Source: CAYRZL01 sp964428795 (GTDB taxonomy: Bacteria > Bacillota > Clostridia > Lachnospirales > Lachnospiraceae). From it: a DNA stretch of 20,614 nucleotides. Positions 14,382 through 20,614 of the stretch are shown piece by piece. Every line of letters starts with the position of its first letter. Position 1 is the first letter of the stretch. Position numbers and translations under genes: made by a program. A model generated the notes under the pieces. It saw nothing but the letters and a program-made list of their open reading frames with translations, was not told where the DNA came from and ran no database searches. Location: contig CAYRZL010000049.1 of assembly GCA_964428795.1 (NCBI GenBank), positions 1-20,614 of the forward strand, in the 5' to 3' direction.

Positions 14382-15881
14382 CTATTCCTCATCCTCTGCC
14401 CAGGCAAGTGCACACCGCACCGCACGTTTCCAGCCCTTAAGCAGTTTTTTCCTTCTTTCTTCCTCCATGGATGACTGAAACTCATACTCCAGCTTCCAGT
14501 TTGCCCGGATCTCTTCTTTATCTTTCCAGTAACCGACGGCAAGTCCTGCCAGATATGCCGCTCCAAGTGCTGTAGTCTCAATGCATTCCGGGCGAAGAAC
14601 ATTTGCCCTCATGATATCCGCCTGAAACTGCATCATCATATTGTTTGCACTGGCGCCGCCATCCACCTTCATCTCGGACAGCTTGATTCCCGCCTCTTCT
14701 TCCATGGCGCCGATCACATCATATGCCTGATACGCCACAGATTCCAGCATGGCACGGATAAAATGTTCTTTTTTGCATCCCCTTGTAATACCTACTACCG
14801 TACCTCTCACATAGGGATTCCAGTAAGGCGCCGCCATTCCTGCAAAGGCAGGCACAATATACACCTCATTGGTATCCTCCACCCGCAAAGCATACTTCTC
14901 GGATTGTGCCGCGTCACGGATAAGACGCATCTCATCTCTGAGCCACTGAATTGCAGCTCCCGCCACAAACACGCTTCCCTCAAGGGCATATTCCACCTGA
15001 TCGTCCACACTGGCTGCAATCGTAGTCAGCAACCCCTTTTTCGACATAACAAGCTCTGTTCCCGTATTCATCAACAGAAAGCTTCCGGTTCCATAGGTGG
15101 TCTTTACCTCTCCCTTTGAAAAACAGCACTGTCCGAAAAGCGCCGCCTGCTGGTCTCCAACCGCTCCGCACACCGGTATGGAACCGTCAAAAACAGGTAC
15201 GTCCGAATAACCATAAATACAACTGGAAGGTTTTACCTCCGGCAAAATACTCCTCGGTATATTTAACTCTCTTAAAATATCCTCGTCCCATTGTAAGGTA
15301 TGAATATTATAAAGCATGGTTCGTGATGCATTGGAATAATCCGTTACATGCGCTTTTCCGCCTGTCAGATTCCAGATCAGCCATGTGTCTACCGTTCCAA
15401 ACAGAATATCTCCTGCCTCTGCCTGCTCTCTCGCTCCCTCCACATGATCCAGGATCCATGCGATCTTGCTGGCAGAAAAATATGCATCCGGAATCAACCC
15501 GGTAGACTGCTGTATTTTATCATAAATGGCAGATCCCCGAAGGGTATCAATGTACTCTGCTGTACGCCTGCACTGCCATACGATAGCGTTATAGACAGGC
15601 TGTCCCGTACGACGGTTCCACATAATAACAGTCTCTCTTTGATTGGCAATGCCGATTCCTGCGATATGCTCGGGGGTGATGCCCGTCGCCGCCAGAACCT
15701 CCGCCATAACAGAGAGCTGCGTGGACCAGATCTCTCTGGGATTTTGCTCCACCCAGCCCGGCTGGGGATATATCTGCGGCAGCTCCTTGGATGCCTTTCC
15801 GAATATCTTTCCGTTTTTATCAAACAGGATGCACTTTGAGATGGAGGTTCCCTGATCCAGCGCCATAATGTATTTTTGCAT
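14382..15881 (-). CDS. glpK: Glycerol kinase GlpK
   Basis: FGGY-family kinase of 499 residues, the usual length, making sn-glycerol 3-phosphate from glycerol and ATP. Signatures: MALDQGTS (6-13), GIGIANQRETVIMWNRRTGQ (75-94) and WQCRRTAEYI for glycerol binding, VGDQQAALFGQ (241-251), TYGTGSFLLMNTG (262-274) and DGGASANNMMMQFQADI near 410. At position 282 the loop reads MSKKGLLTT. In Bacillus the matching position is the histidine phosphorylated by HPr (SEHGLLTT), so this enzyme should not be activated that way. GGGAG lies 8 bases before the ATG. It lies 216 bases downstream of dhaKL on the same strand with its own promoter, giving the cell both oxidative and phosphorylating glycerol routes. 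Confidence 0.96.
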   Translation of the reverse strand: MQKYIMALDQGTSISKCILFDKNGKIFGKASKELPQIYPQPGWVEQNPREIWSTQLSVMAEVLAATGITPEHIAGIGIANQRETVIMWNRRTGQPVYNAIVWQCRRTAEYIDTLRGSAIYDKIQQSTGLIPDAYFSASKIAWILDHVEGAREQAEAGDILFGTVDTWLIWNLTGGKAHVTDYSNASRTMLYNIHTLQWDEDILRELNIPRSILPEVKPSSCIYGYSDVPVFDGSIPVCGAVGDQQAALFGQCCFSKGEVKTTYGTGSFLLMNTGTELVMSKKGLLTTIAASVDDQVEYALEGSVFVAGAAIQWLRDEMRLIRDAAQSEKYALRVEDTNEVYIVPAFAGMAAPYWNPYVRGTVVGITRGCKKEHFIRAMLESVAYQAYDVIGAMEEEAGIKLSEMKVDGGASANNMMMQFQADIMRANVLRPECIETTALGAAYLAGLAVGYWKDKEEIRANWKLEYEFQSSMEEERRKKLLKGWKRAVRCALAWAEDEE

Positions 15882-15940
15882 TTGTAAACTCCCTTCTGCT
15901 TTCAGCCATAAGTCTTTTCTTTCCTGTAAAGCATCAGTGT

Positions 15941-15969
15941 ATAATATTGCAGACGGTTACTGTCGTCAA
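15941..15969 (-). promoter_or_regulatory. Promoter of glpK
   Basis: Minus-strand TTGACG (15969-15964), 17-base spacer, TATTAT (15946-15941), giving a leader of about 55 bases. Confidence 0.6.
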
Positions 15970-16025
15970 TACGATAATTCTGCATATCTATCATAACACC
16001 GGAACAGATATTTTGACAATATAAA

Positions 16026-16059
16026 CTGATAACTGACCAAATCTAAGGTCAGCTATCAG
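16026..16059 (-). terminator. Terminator after dhaKL
   Basis: Stem CTGATA-x-CTGACC / GGTCAG-x-TATCAG, 12 bp with one central mismatch and an 8-base loop, about 38 bases past the dhaKL stop. On minus it is followed by TTTATATTGTC, a modest U-tract, so some readthrough into glpK is possible. Confidence 0.65.
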
Positions 16060-16097
16060 CCCAAATCATATATTCTTTACTTATAACACAAATTTCT

Positions 16098-17849
16098 CTA
16101 AAATTTCAAACTCTCCGTAATCTCCGTAAAGATCACGCCCAGCGCATATGCACCTGCATCCGGGTAACCGATACTTCTCTCTCCTACTGTGCCCGCACGT
16201 CCCATATGAGCCACATGCTCTGCGGTAGCATCCGCACCTGCAACAGCGGCTTTCGCTGCCAGATCAAAAATCTCAGCAATCGGTTTTCCTGTATTCGCGC
16301 TCCATGCGTCTGCACATGGAACCAATGCATCGATCAGAGTCTTATCGCCAACTACGGCTCCCCGTCCAAAGGAGCGCTCCCCCGTTTTCTGAATGCCGGT
16401 TACTGCCGCCTGAAGCATTGCCGCAAATTCCTCTCTTGTAAGCTCCGTTTTTTCACCTGCGCTCTTTCCGGCAAAACGGAACGCTGAACCCCAGATCGGA
16501 CCGGAAGCGCCGCCGCAGTACTCCATGATCACCATACCGGCATCTGAGAGAAACTGCCCGATGGTCTTTGTATCTGCGGTTACAATTCTGCTCCACTCAC
16601 GCTTCAACTGCTTGAAGCCCTTTGCAACGGACATTCCAAAATCACCGTCGCCTGCATGGGAATCCAGTTCGCAGAACGGAACCTCGTTGCGGATGATCAC
16701 GTCAGCCATTTTGTCCACGATGTAGATCATGTTGTCCAGACTGATCTTTTCATCAGATACAACAGCCTTTGCCTCATCGGTATCCATGGAAAAATCGATC
16801 TCTTTGTTTTCCTCAGAATTATCCTTCATGTTTATATAGGAAACAGAAGGAACCGGACCGGATACCTTAAATGCCGGAGCGTCAGACTGCGCATCGATCA
16901 GCTCTTTTAACTGGTCATTCATTCTCAGCAGGGATACGGAAGCGCCTGCCATGTCAATGGATGTCATATAGTTCCCTACAAAGGTGCGATATACTTTGAT
17001 ATTCTTCTCATCCAATACCTTCTGCACTGCATTGTTCAGCAGATACAATTCCTGAAGAGGAGAAGCGCCGAAACCATTGATCAAAACAGTTGTCTCGGAG
17101 CCTTCGCCCAGCTCAAGCTCTGCTGCCAGGGCATCTAACATGCGGGAAGCCAGCTCATCTGCTGTCACGACCTTCTCACGTTTGATACCCGGCTCACCGT
17201 GGATACCCACACCATATTCCATCTCATCATCCGCAATATCAAAGGTTGGCTTTCCTGCTGCCGGAACGGTACAGGACGTGAAAGCAAATCCGATACTTCT
17301 CACATTATCCGCCGCATTCTGGGCTGCTTCCTTTACTTCTGCAAGGCTTAAGCCCTTCTCTGCCGCTGCGCCTGCGATCTTGTGAACGAGCACCGTACCG
17401 GCCACGCCCCGGCGTCCTACGGTGTACAGAGAATCCTGAACTGCGATATCATCCTCCACCTTTACATAATCGACGGTCAGACCGTCTTCTTCTGCCAGAG
17501 CAGCACCGTTTTTAAAGTTCATCATATCGCCGGAATAATTTTTGATGATCATCAGTGTGCCTTTGTCAGAAGCGGTCGCCTGCAATGCACGGTACACCTG
17601 AATCTGGGACGGAGATGCAAATACATCACCGCATACAACCGCATCCAGCATACCTTTTCCCACGAAACCGGCATGCGCCGGCTCATGACCGCTGCCGCCG
17701 CCGGAGATCAGGCTGACTTTTTCTTTGTTGATCTCTTTTTTCTTAATGATCTTATATTTCTGAACAAACTCTACTTCCGGATGTGCCATAGCAATACCGT
17801 TGCACATCTCAATGACTACGGTTTCCGGTTTGTTGATAATTTTTTTCAT
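16098..17849 (-). CDS. dhaKL: ATP-dependent dihydroxyacetone kinase, DhaK-DhaL fusion
   Basis: Single-chain kinase of 583 residues that phosphorylates dihydroxyacetone to DHAP with ATP, without the PTS protein DhaM. The DhaK part (1-335) has GGGSGHEPAHAGFVGKG with His55, KNYSGDMMNF with Asp108, and His217 in GVGIHGEPG, which holds the substrate as a hemiaminal. A linker of about 35 residues leads to the DhaL part (about 370-583), with Mg-ATP aspartates 396, 401 and 403 in ELDSHAGDGDFG, then GGASGPIWGSAF and KTLIDALVP. Start ATG 17849 has GGGAGGA upstream. A longer frame to 17948 would overlap gldA without support. It follows gldA by 28 bases, forming a GldA-DhaKL operon for glycerol to DHAP. 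Confidence 0.96.
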   Translation of the reverse strand: MKKIINKPETVVIEMCNGIAMAHPEVEFVQKYKIIKKKEINKEKVSLISGGGSGHEPAHAGFVGKGMLDAVVCGDVFASPSQIQVYRALQATASDKGTLMIIKNYSGDMMNFKNGAALAEEDGLTVDYVKVEDDIAVQDSLYTVGRRGVAGTVLVHKIAGAAAEKGLSLAEVKEAAQNAADNVRSIGFAFTSCTVPAAGKPTFDIADDEMEYGVGIHGEPGIKREKVVTADELASRMLDALAAELELGEGSETTVLINGFGASPLQELYLLNNAVQKVLDEKNIKVYRTFVGNYMTSIDMAGASVSLLRMNDQLKELIDAQSDAPAFKVSGPVPSVSYINMKDNSEENKEIDFSMDTDEAKAVVSDEKISLDNMIYIVDKMADVIIRNEVPFCELDSHAGDGDFGMSVAKGFKQLKREWSRIVTADTKTIGQFLSDAGMVIMEYCGGASGPIWGSAFRFAGKSAGEKTELTREEFAAMLQAAVTGIQKTGERSFGRGAVVGDKTLIDALVPCADAWSANTGKPIAEIFDLAAKAAVAGADATAEHVAHMGRAGTVGERSIGYPDAGAYALGVIFTEITESLKF

Positions 17850-17877
17850 ATCTATACGTCCTCCCAGCCACTCAAAT

Positions 17878-19011
17878 TTACAGATTGCCCTCTTTGTATG
17901 CTTTGCCAAGCTTGTCTGCTGCCATAATGGCTGCCGCACACATATCAACGGTTACAGGGAAAGGCATAGCATGAATGGACTCCTCCGGAATACATGCCTT
18001 CTCGGCAACCTCTCTCAGCTCTTTTGGAGAGATCTCGGTCACACCGATATCCTCAAAGCAAACCGGAAGTCCCACGGATGTACAGAAATCAAGAACCTCC
18101 ACGATCTCATCCATGTCCGCATTCTCAAGCACCAGCTGACAGATGGTTCCAAATGCAACCTTCTCTCCATGCATGTATTTGTGTGTTCCTTCCAAAATGG
18201 TAAATCCATCGTGGATCGCATGAGCCGCGCCAAGTCCGCCGGACTCGAATCCAAGACCGGACAGAAGGATATTTGCCTCGATAATGTTCTCCAATGCAGT
18301 GGAAATCACATTGCTTTCACATGCAAGCTTTGCTTTCAGACCATCCTCAAGCAGTGTGTCGTAGCAGAGTGTAGCCAATGCAAAGGCTGCCTTCGTTCCC
18401 TTTGCCTCCGGGCAGACACCCTCTCTCACACCACATGGCAGACCTGCATTTACTTTTGTAAAGGATCTCACATTTGCGCGGGCCTCAAAGTAGGTGGACA
18501 GTGCGTCACCCATACCGGATACTAAAAATCTGGCAGGTGCGTTTGCGATAACCGTAGTGTCGATCAAAATAACGCTTGGGCTCTGTTTGAAATATGCATA
18601 ATCGTCAAATGCCCCGTCCGGTGTATAAAGTACTGCGGAATGGCTGGTGGGCGCATCGGTAGCTGCAATGGTAGGAACAATGATCAGCGCATCGCCCTCT
18701 GCCACACATTTTGCAGTATCGATTGCTTTTCCACCCCCAAGACCGATGGTACATTTGCAGTTTTTCTCTTTTGCCACTTCCTGTAAACGTGCAACCTCCT
18801 GTCTGGAGCACTCCCCTGCGAAATTACTCTCCACGAACGTAACTCCGAATTTCTCTGCTGTAGCATCCAGCTTTTCCTGTACTCGAACCACATCATCCGG
18901 ATGTGCAATCAGCAGTGCAGAATCACCAAATGTTTTCACAAAATAACCAAGATTCAGGATCTCGTCCTCACCCTGTACATATTTGGTCGGGCAGATAAAT
19001 GCTTTTCTCAT
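17878..19011 (-). CDS. gldA: Glycerol dehydrogenase GldA
   Basis: Zinc-dependent, NAD+-linked member of the iron-containing alcohol dehydrogenase superfamily, 377 residues, oxidising glycerol to dihydroxyacetone. The nucleotide site is IGLGGGKAIDTAK (89-101), followed by VPTIAATDAPTSHSAV (112-127). The metal ligands expected from Bacillus GldA are Asp169 (SGMGDALSTYFEA), His264 (GAAHAIHDGF) and His281 (YMHGEKVAFGT). AGGAGG lies 8 bases before the ATG. It is first in the operon with dhaKL, under a promoter divergent from the PocR-like regulator. The product is the substrate of the next enzyme. Confidence 0.96.
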   Translation of the reverse strand: MRKAFICPTKYVQGEDEILNLGYFVKTFGDSALLIAHPDDVVRVQEKLDATAEKFGVTFVESNFAGECSRQEVARLQEVAKEKNCKCTIGLGGGKAIDTAKCVAEGDALIIVPTIAATDAPTSHSAVLYTPDGAFDDYAYFKQSPSVILIDTTVIANAPARFLVSGMGDALSTYFEARANVRSFTKVNAGLPCGVREGVCPEAKGTKAAFALATLCYDTLLEDGLKAKLACESNVISTALENIIEANILLSGLGFESGGLGAAHAIHDGFTILEGTHKYMHGEKVAFGTICQLVLENADMDEIVEVLDFCTSVGLPVCFEDIGVTEISPKELREVAEKACIPEESIHAMPFPVTVDMCAAAIMAADKLGKAYKEGNL

Positions 19012-19099
19012 AATTTTTTCCTCCTATACATAATTTTGGTCGGAACCATAATCCCTTTGTTTTCGGGTCTGGTTTTTATATCCGTTACTTGATATGGCA

Positions 19100-19128
19100 A
19101 TTTTAACATGGTCCTTTTTTACACACAA
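19100..19128 (-). promoter_or_regulatory. Promoter of gldA-dhaKL
   Basis: Minus-strand TTGTGT (19128-19123), 17-base spacer, TAAAAT (19105-19100) preceded by TGT, an extended -10. The -35 is imperfect, fitting an activated promoter. The leader is about 80 bases. Confidence 0.55.
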
Positions 19129-19157
19129 TGGACATAAATGTTCAATTATGGCTCTAT

Positions 19158-19202
19158 AAAATCGTGTTTTATTTCTTATTCATGTGAAAATCGTGTTTTA
19201 TT
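19158..19202. repeat. Two identical 16-bp direct repeats in the gldA / pocR-like intergenic region
   Basis: AAAATCGTGTTTTATT occurs at 19158-19173 and 19187-19202, a 29-bp period. Each copy contains a near-palindrome AAAATCGTGTTTT. They lie upstream of the gldA -35 box and before the regulator's own promoter, where sites for the AraC-type regulator would be expected. The non-coding stretch 19012-19362 otherwise holds only the two divergent promoters and AT-rich sequence. Confidence 0.65.
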
Positions 19203-19243
19203 GTTCTGTATTTTGTATACATAATCTTATTTTTTTCATTTTA

Positions 19244-19272
19244 TTGACAAAAAATTACCAATTTCTTATAAT
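19244..19272 (+). promoter_or_regulatory. Consensus SigA promoter of the PocR-like regulator gene
   Basis: Perfect TTGACA (19244-19249), 17-base spacer and perfect TATAAT (19267-19272). The leader is about 85 bases. Such a strong promoter implies either repression or constitutive expression. Confidence 0.85.
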
Positions 19273-19362
19273 TCTAGAAAAATAGTTTTTATGCTTATTA
19301 TCTCTATTTTTTTACGATTTAACCCGCTAAATTATGCAAAACTTACAAATTCGGAGGCTTTT

Positions 19363-20364
19363 ATGCTGCACATTGAAGATATCGTATCCAACAAATCCTG
19401 GCAGGATCTTCAGGATTCTCTTGCTCATGTAACAAAAATGGCGATCATCACCGTAAATTATGACGGAAAACCGGTAACTGCCCACAGTAACTGCCACGAA
19501 TTCTGCCGAAAAGTCCGCGACATACCCCATCTGGGAAAATATTGTGAGAAATGTGATGCCAGAGGGGGGTTTGAAGCTATGCGCACCAACCGTCCCTATA
19601 TTTACAAGTGCTATTTTGATATTGTGGATATTGCCATCCCCATCGTCATTAACCGCAAATACATCGGCGCTTTGATGGCAGGTCAGATCCGTCTGTCCGA
19701 CGGAGAAGATATTCAATTAGAAAAAATCCTGCTGCCCTCCCATATAGATCAGTTGAATGAGAAAAAACAGAAATGGATGGATGAATATAATCGGCTTCCT
19801 TTTTTGTCTTACGACAGGCTTCGGGTGATTACTAACATGCTGTTTTATCTGTGTAATTATGTCTGCTCGGAAAAAAATGCTACCCTGCTGAGATATCAGC
19901 AGATCATGAATCTGTCCACCCGGATCGCGGAGCCTCTGCCGGAGGATATCCCCGGTGATGAAATCGTCATTGAATCTTCGGAGGAGGAAAAAAGACGGCG
20001 GCAGGCCATCCAAACTTATACGAACGGTCAATATCATACATACAAAGATACCATCAGGCAGGCTCTGGATTATATTTTCTCCAAAGAACATTTTTATCCG
20101 GCTCTTCAGGATGCGGCAGACCACTGTCATGTGAGCGCCAGCTATTTCAGCCGTCTGTTTTCCCGTGAAGTCGGAGAAGGATATGCCTCTTTTCTCACCC
20201 GGCTCAAAACAGACCATGCAAGAGAGCTGCTGCGCACATCCAATCTCACAATAAATGCGATCAGTGACCGGTTAGGCTATGAGGATACCGGATATTTTAT
20301 AAAGGTATTCAAAAAACAGACCGGGGTGACGCCCTCCAATTACCGCAGACTCATCCGGTCATGA
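19363..20364 (+). CDS. PocR-domain AraC-family transcriptional regulator
   Basis: 333-residue one-component regulator. The N-terminal PocR ligand-binding domain (about 10-165) has SNCHEFCR (Cys44, Cys48), YCEKCDARGGFEAM (Cys61, Cys64), YIYKCYFDIVDIAIPI (Cys83) and YIGALMAGQI. PocR domains bind small polyols; Salmonella PocR answers to 1,2-propanediol. A helical middle part is followed by a charged linker, then two AraC helix-turn-helices (about 232-333), with LQDAADHCHVSASYFSRLFS and INAISDRLGYEDTGYFIKVF and the final TPSNYRR. The start ATG 19363 has GGAGG 6 bases upstream, while an earlier ATG at 19291 lacks one. It is divergent from gldA-dhaKL, so activation of glycerol or dihydroxyacetone use is the likely role. 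Confidence 0.92.
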   Translation: MLHIEDIVSNKSWQDLQDSLAHVTKMAIITVNYDGKPVTAHSNCHEFCRKVRDIPHLGKYCEKCDARGGFEAMRTNRPYIYKCYFDIVDIAIPIVINRKYIGALMAGQIRLSDGEDIQLEKILLPSHIDQLNEKKQKWMDEYNRLPFLSYDRLRVITNMLFYLCNYVCSEKNATLLRYQQIMNLSTRIAEPLPEDIPGDEIVIESSEEEKRRRQAIQTYTNGQYHTYKDTIRQALDYIFSKEHFYPALQDAADHCHVSASYFSRLFSREVGEGYASFLTRLKTDHARELLRTSNLTINAISDRLGYEDTGYFIKVFKKQTGVTPSNYRRLIRS

Positions 20365-20369
20365 CATAT

Positions 20370-20401
20370 GAAAAGGACCCCGGAAATCCGGGGTCCTTTT
20401 C
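20370..20401 (+). terminator. Bidirectional terminator between the regulator and the repeat protein
   Basis: 14-bp perfect stem GAAAAGGACCCCGG / CCGGGGTCCTTTTC with an AAAT loop, 5 bases past the regulator stop. The A- and T-rich stem ends serve both convergent transcripts. Confidence 0.92.
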
Positions 20402-20410
20402 ACAGATTTT

Positions 20411-20614
20411 TTATCCGATAACTTTTCCTTTTCTGATCACATACGTGATTTTTCCGTCTTTTATTCTGCCGGAGAAATTAAATCTAACTTTTCCGTCGCG
20501 GATAAACCACCAGCCGTTTGCATTTTTAGCGATTCCGGTATAACCAAAATCTACTTTTCCGTTTGTGATCACCCACCAGCCGTTCTCATTTTTGGCAACG
20601 GTGTCGGTATAAAT
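20411..20614 (-). CDS. C-terminal end of a GWW-repeat surface protein (N-terminus outside window)
   Basis: Open from the right edge to a TAA at 20411; 67 residues visible. Two tandem repeats, AKNENGWWVITNGKVDFGYTG and AKNANGWWFIRDGKVRFNFSG, lead into a divergent third unit ending RKGKVIG. The GWW-x-x-x-(N/D)GKV-x-F pattern resembles the cell-wall-binding repeats at the ends of many Lachnospiraceae secreted proteins, related to choline-binding-type repeats. The catalytic or adhesive N-terminal part is not visible, so the function cannot be named. Confidence 0.85.
   Translation of the reverse strand: MYTDTVAKNENGWWVITNGKVDFGYTGIAKNANGWWFIRDGKVRFNFSGRIKDGKITYVIRKGKVIG

Noticed and set aside
17382..18525. 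Long plus-strand frames opposite dhaKL and gldA
   Set aside because: They are shadows of the two enzyme genes, whose motifs are complete on the minus strand.
1..20614. CRISPR arrays, tRNA genes, insertion sequences, phage genes
   Set aside because: None was recognised: no regular short repeats with spacers, no tRNA-like cloverleaf with T-loop signature, no transposase or integrase motifs.

Overview
The window looks like chromosome of a Gram-positive anaerobe of the Clostridia, most likely Lachnospiraceae. The reasons are moderate GC, strong purine-rich ribosome binding sites, many intrinsic terminators, lipoproteins with Lachnospiraceae-style acidic linkers, a CspB-like S8 peptidase, a PadR/DUF1700/DUF4097/PspC cassette, and an ATP-dependent DhaK-DhaL kinase under a PocR/AraC-type regulator. 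The genus cannot be fixed from sequence alone. No transposase, integrase, CRISPR array, tRNA or rRNA was seen.

Layout. (1) 1-1703: the N-terminal 567 residues of a subtilisin-like protease running off the left edge, minus strand. (2) 1812-4323, minus: a cobalamin-riboswitch-controlled unit encoding an exported CbiK-type chelatase lipoprotein, followed by a lipoprotein with two NEAT-like domains. (3) 4359-5325, plus: a promoter, a multibranched structured RNA of unassigned class (4391-4554), and a YjjG-like HAD phosphatase with a terminator. (4) 5347-6973, minus: an MBL-fold hydrolase and TcdA (t6A dehydratase). (5) 7043-9816, minus: padR, DUF1700, DUF4097 and pspC, an envelope-stress-like cassette. 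A promoter with a palindrome over its -35 box drives it, and pspC has a second promoter. (6) 9822-11337, minus: a 56-residue orphan and a family 2 glycosyltransferase with unusual upstream inverted repeats. (7) 11412-13650, minus: mutY, sfsA and a decayed MFS transporter. (8) 13697-14346, plus: a cytidylate-kinase-like protein. (9) 14382-20364: a glycerol/dihydroxyacetone locus, with gldA-dhaKL and glpK on minus and a divergent PocR-AraC regulator on plus. (10) 20411-20614, minus: the C-terminal end of a protein with GWW-type cell-wall-binding-like repeats.

How the genes work together. In the glycerol locus, GldA oxidises glycerol to dihydroxyacetone and DhaKL phosphorylates it with ATP to DHAP. 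GlpK offers the alternative route through glycerol 3-phosphate. The PocR-like protein probably senses the small polyol and acts on the 351-bp divergent intergenic region, which holds two identical 16-bp repeats and promoters for both directions. In the cobalamin-controlled unit, low B12 should allow readthrough of the terminator just before cbiK. That would place a chelatase domain and probably a tetrapyrrole-binding partner on the cell surface, which is the most biologically interesting arrangement here. The PadR cassette is an autoregulated-looking operon with translational coupling between its first genes.
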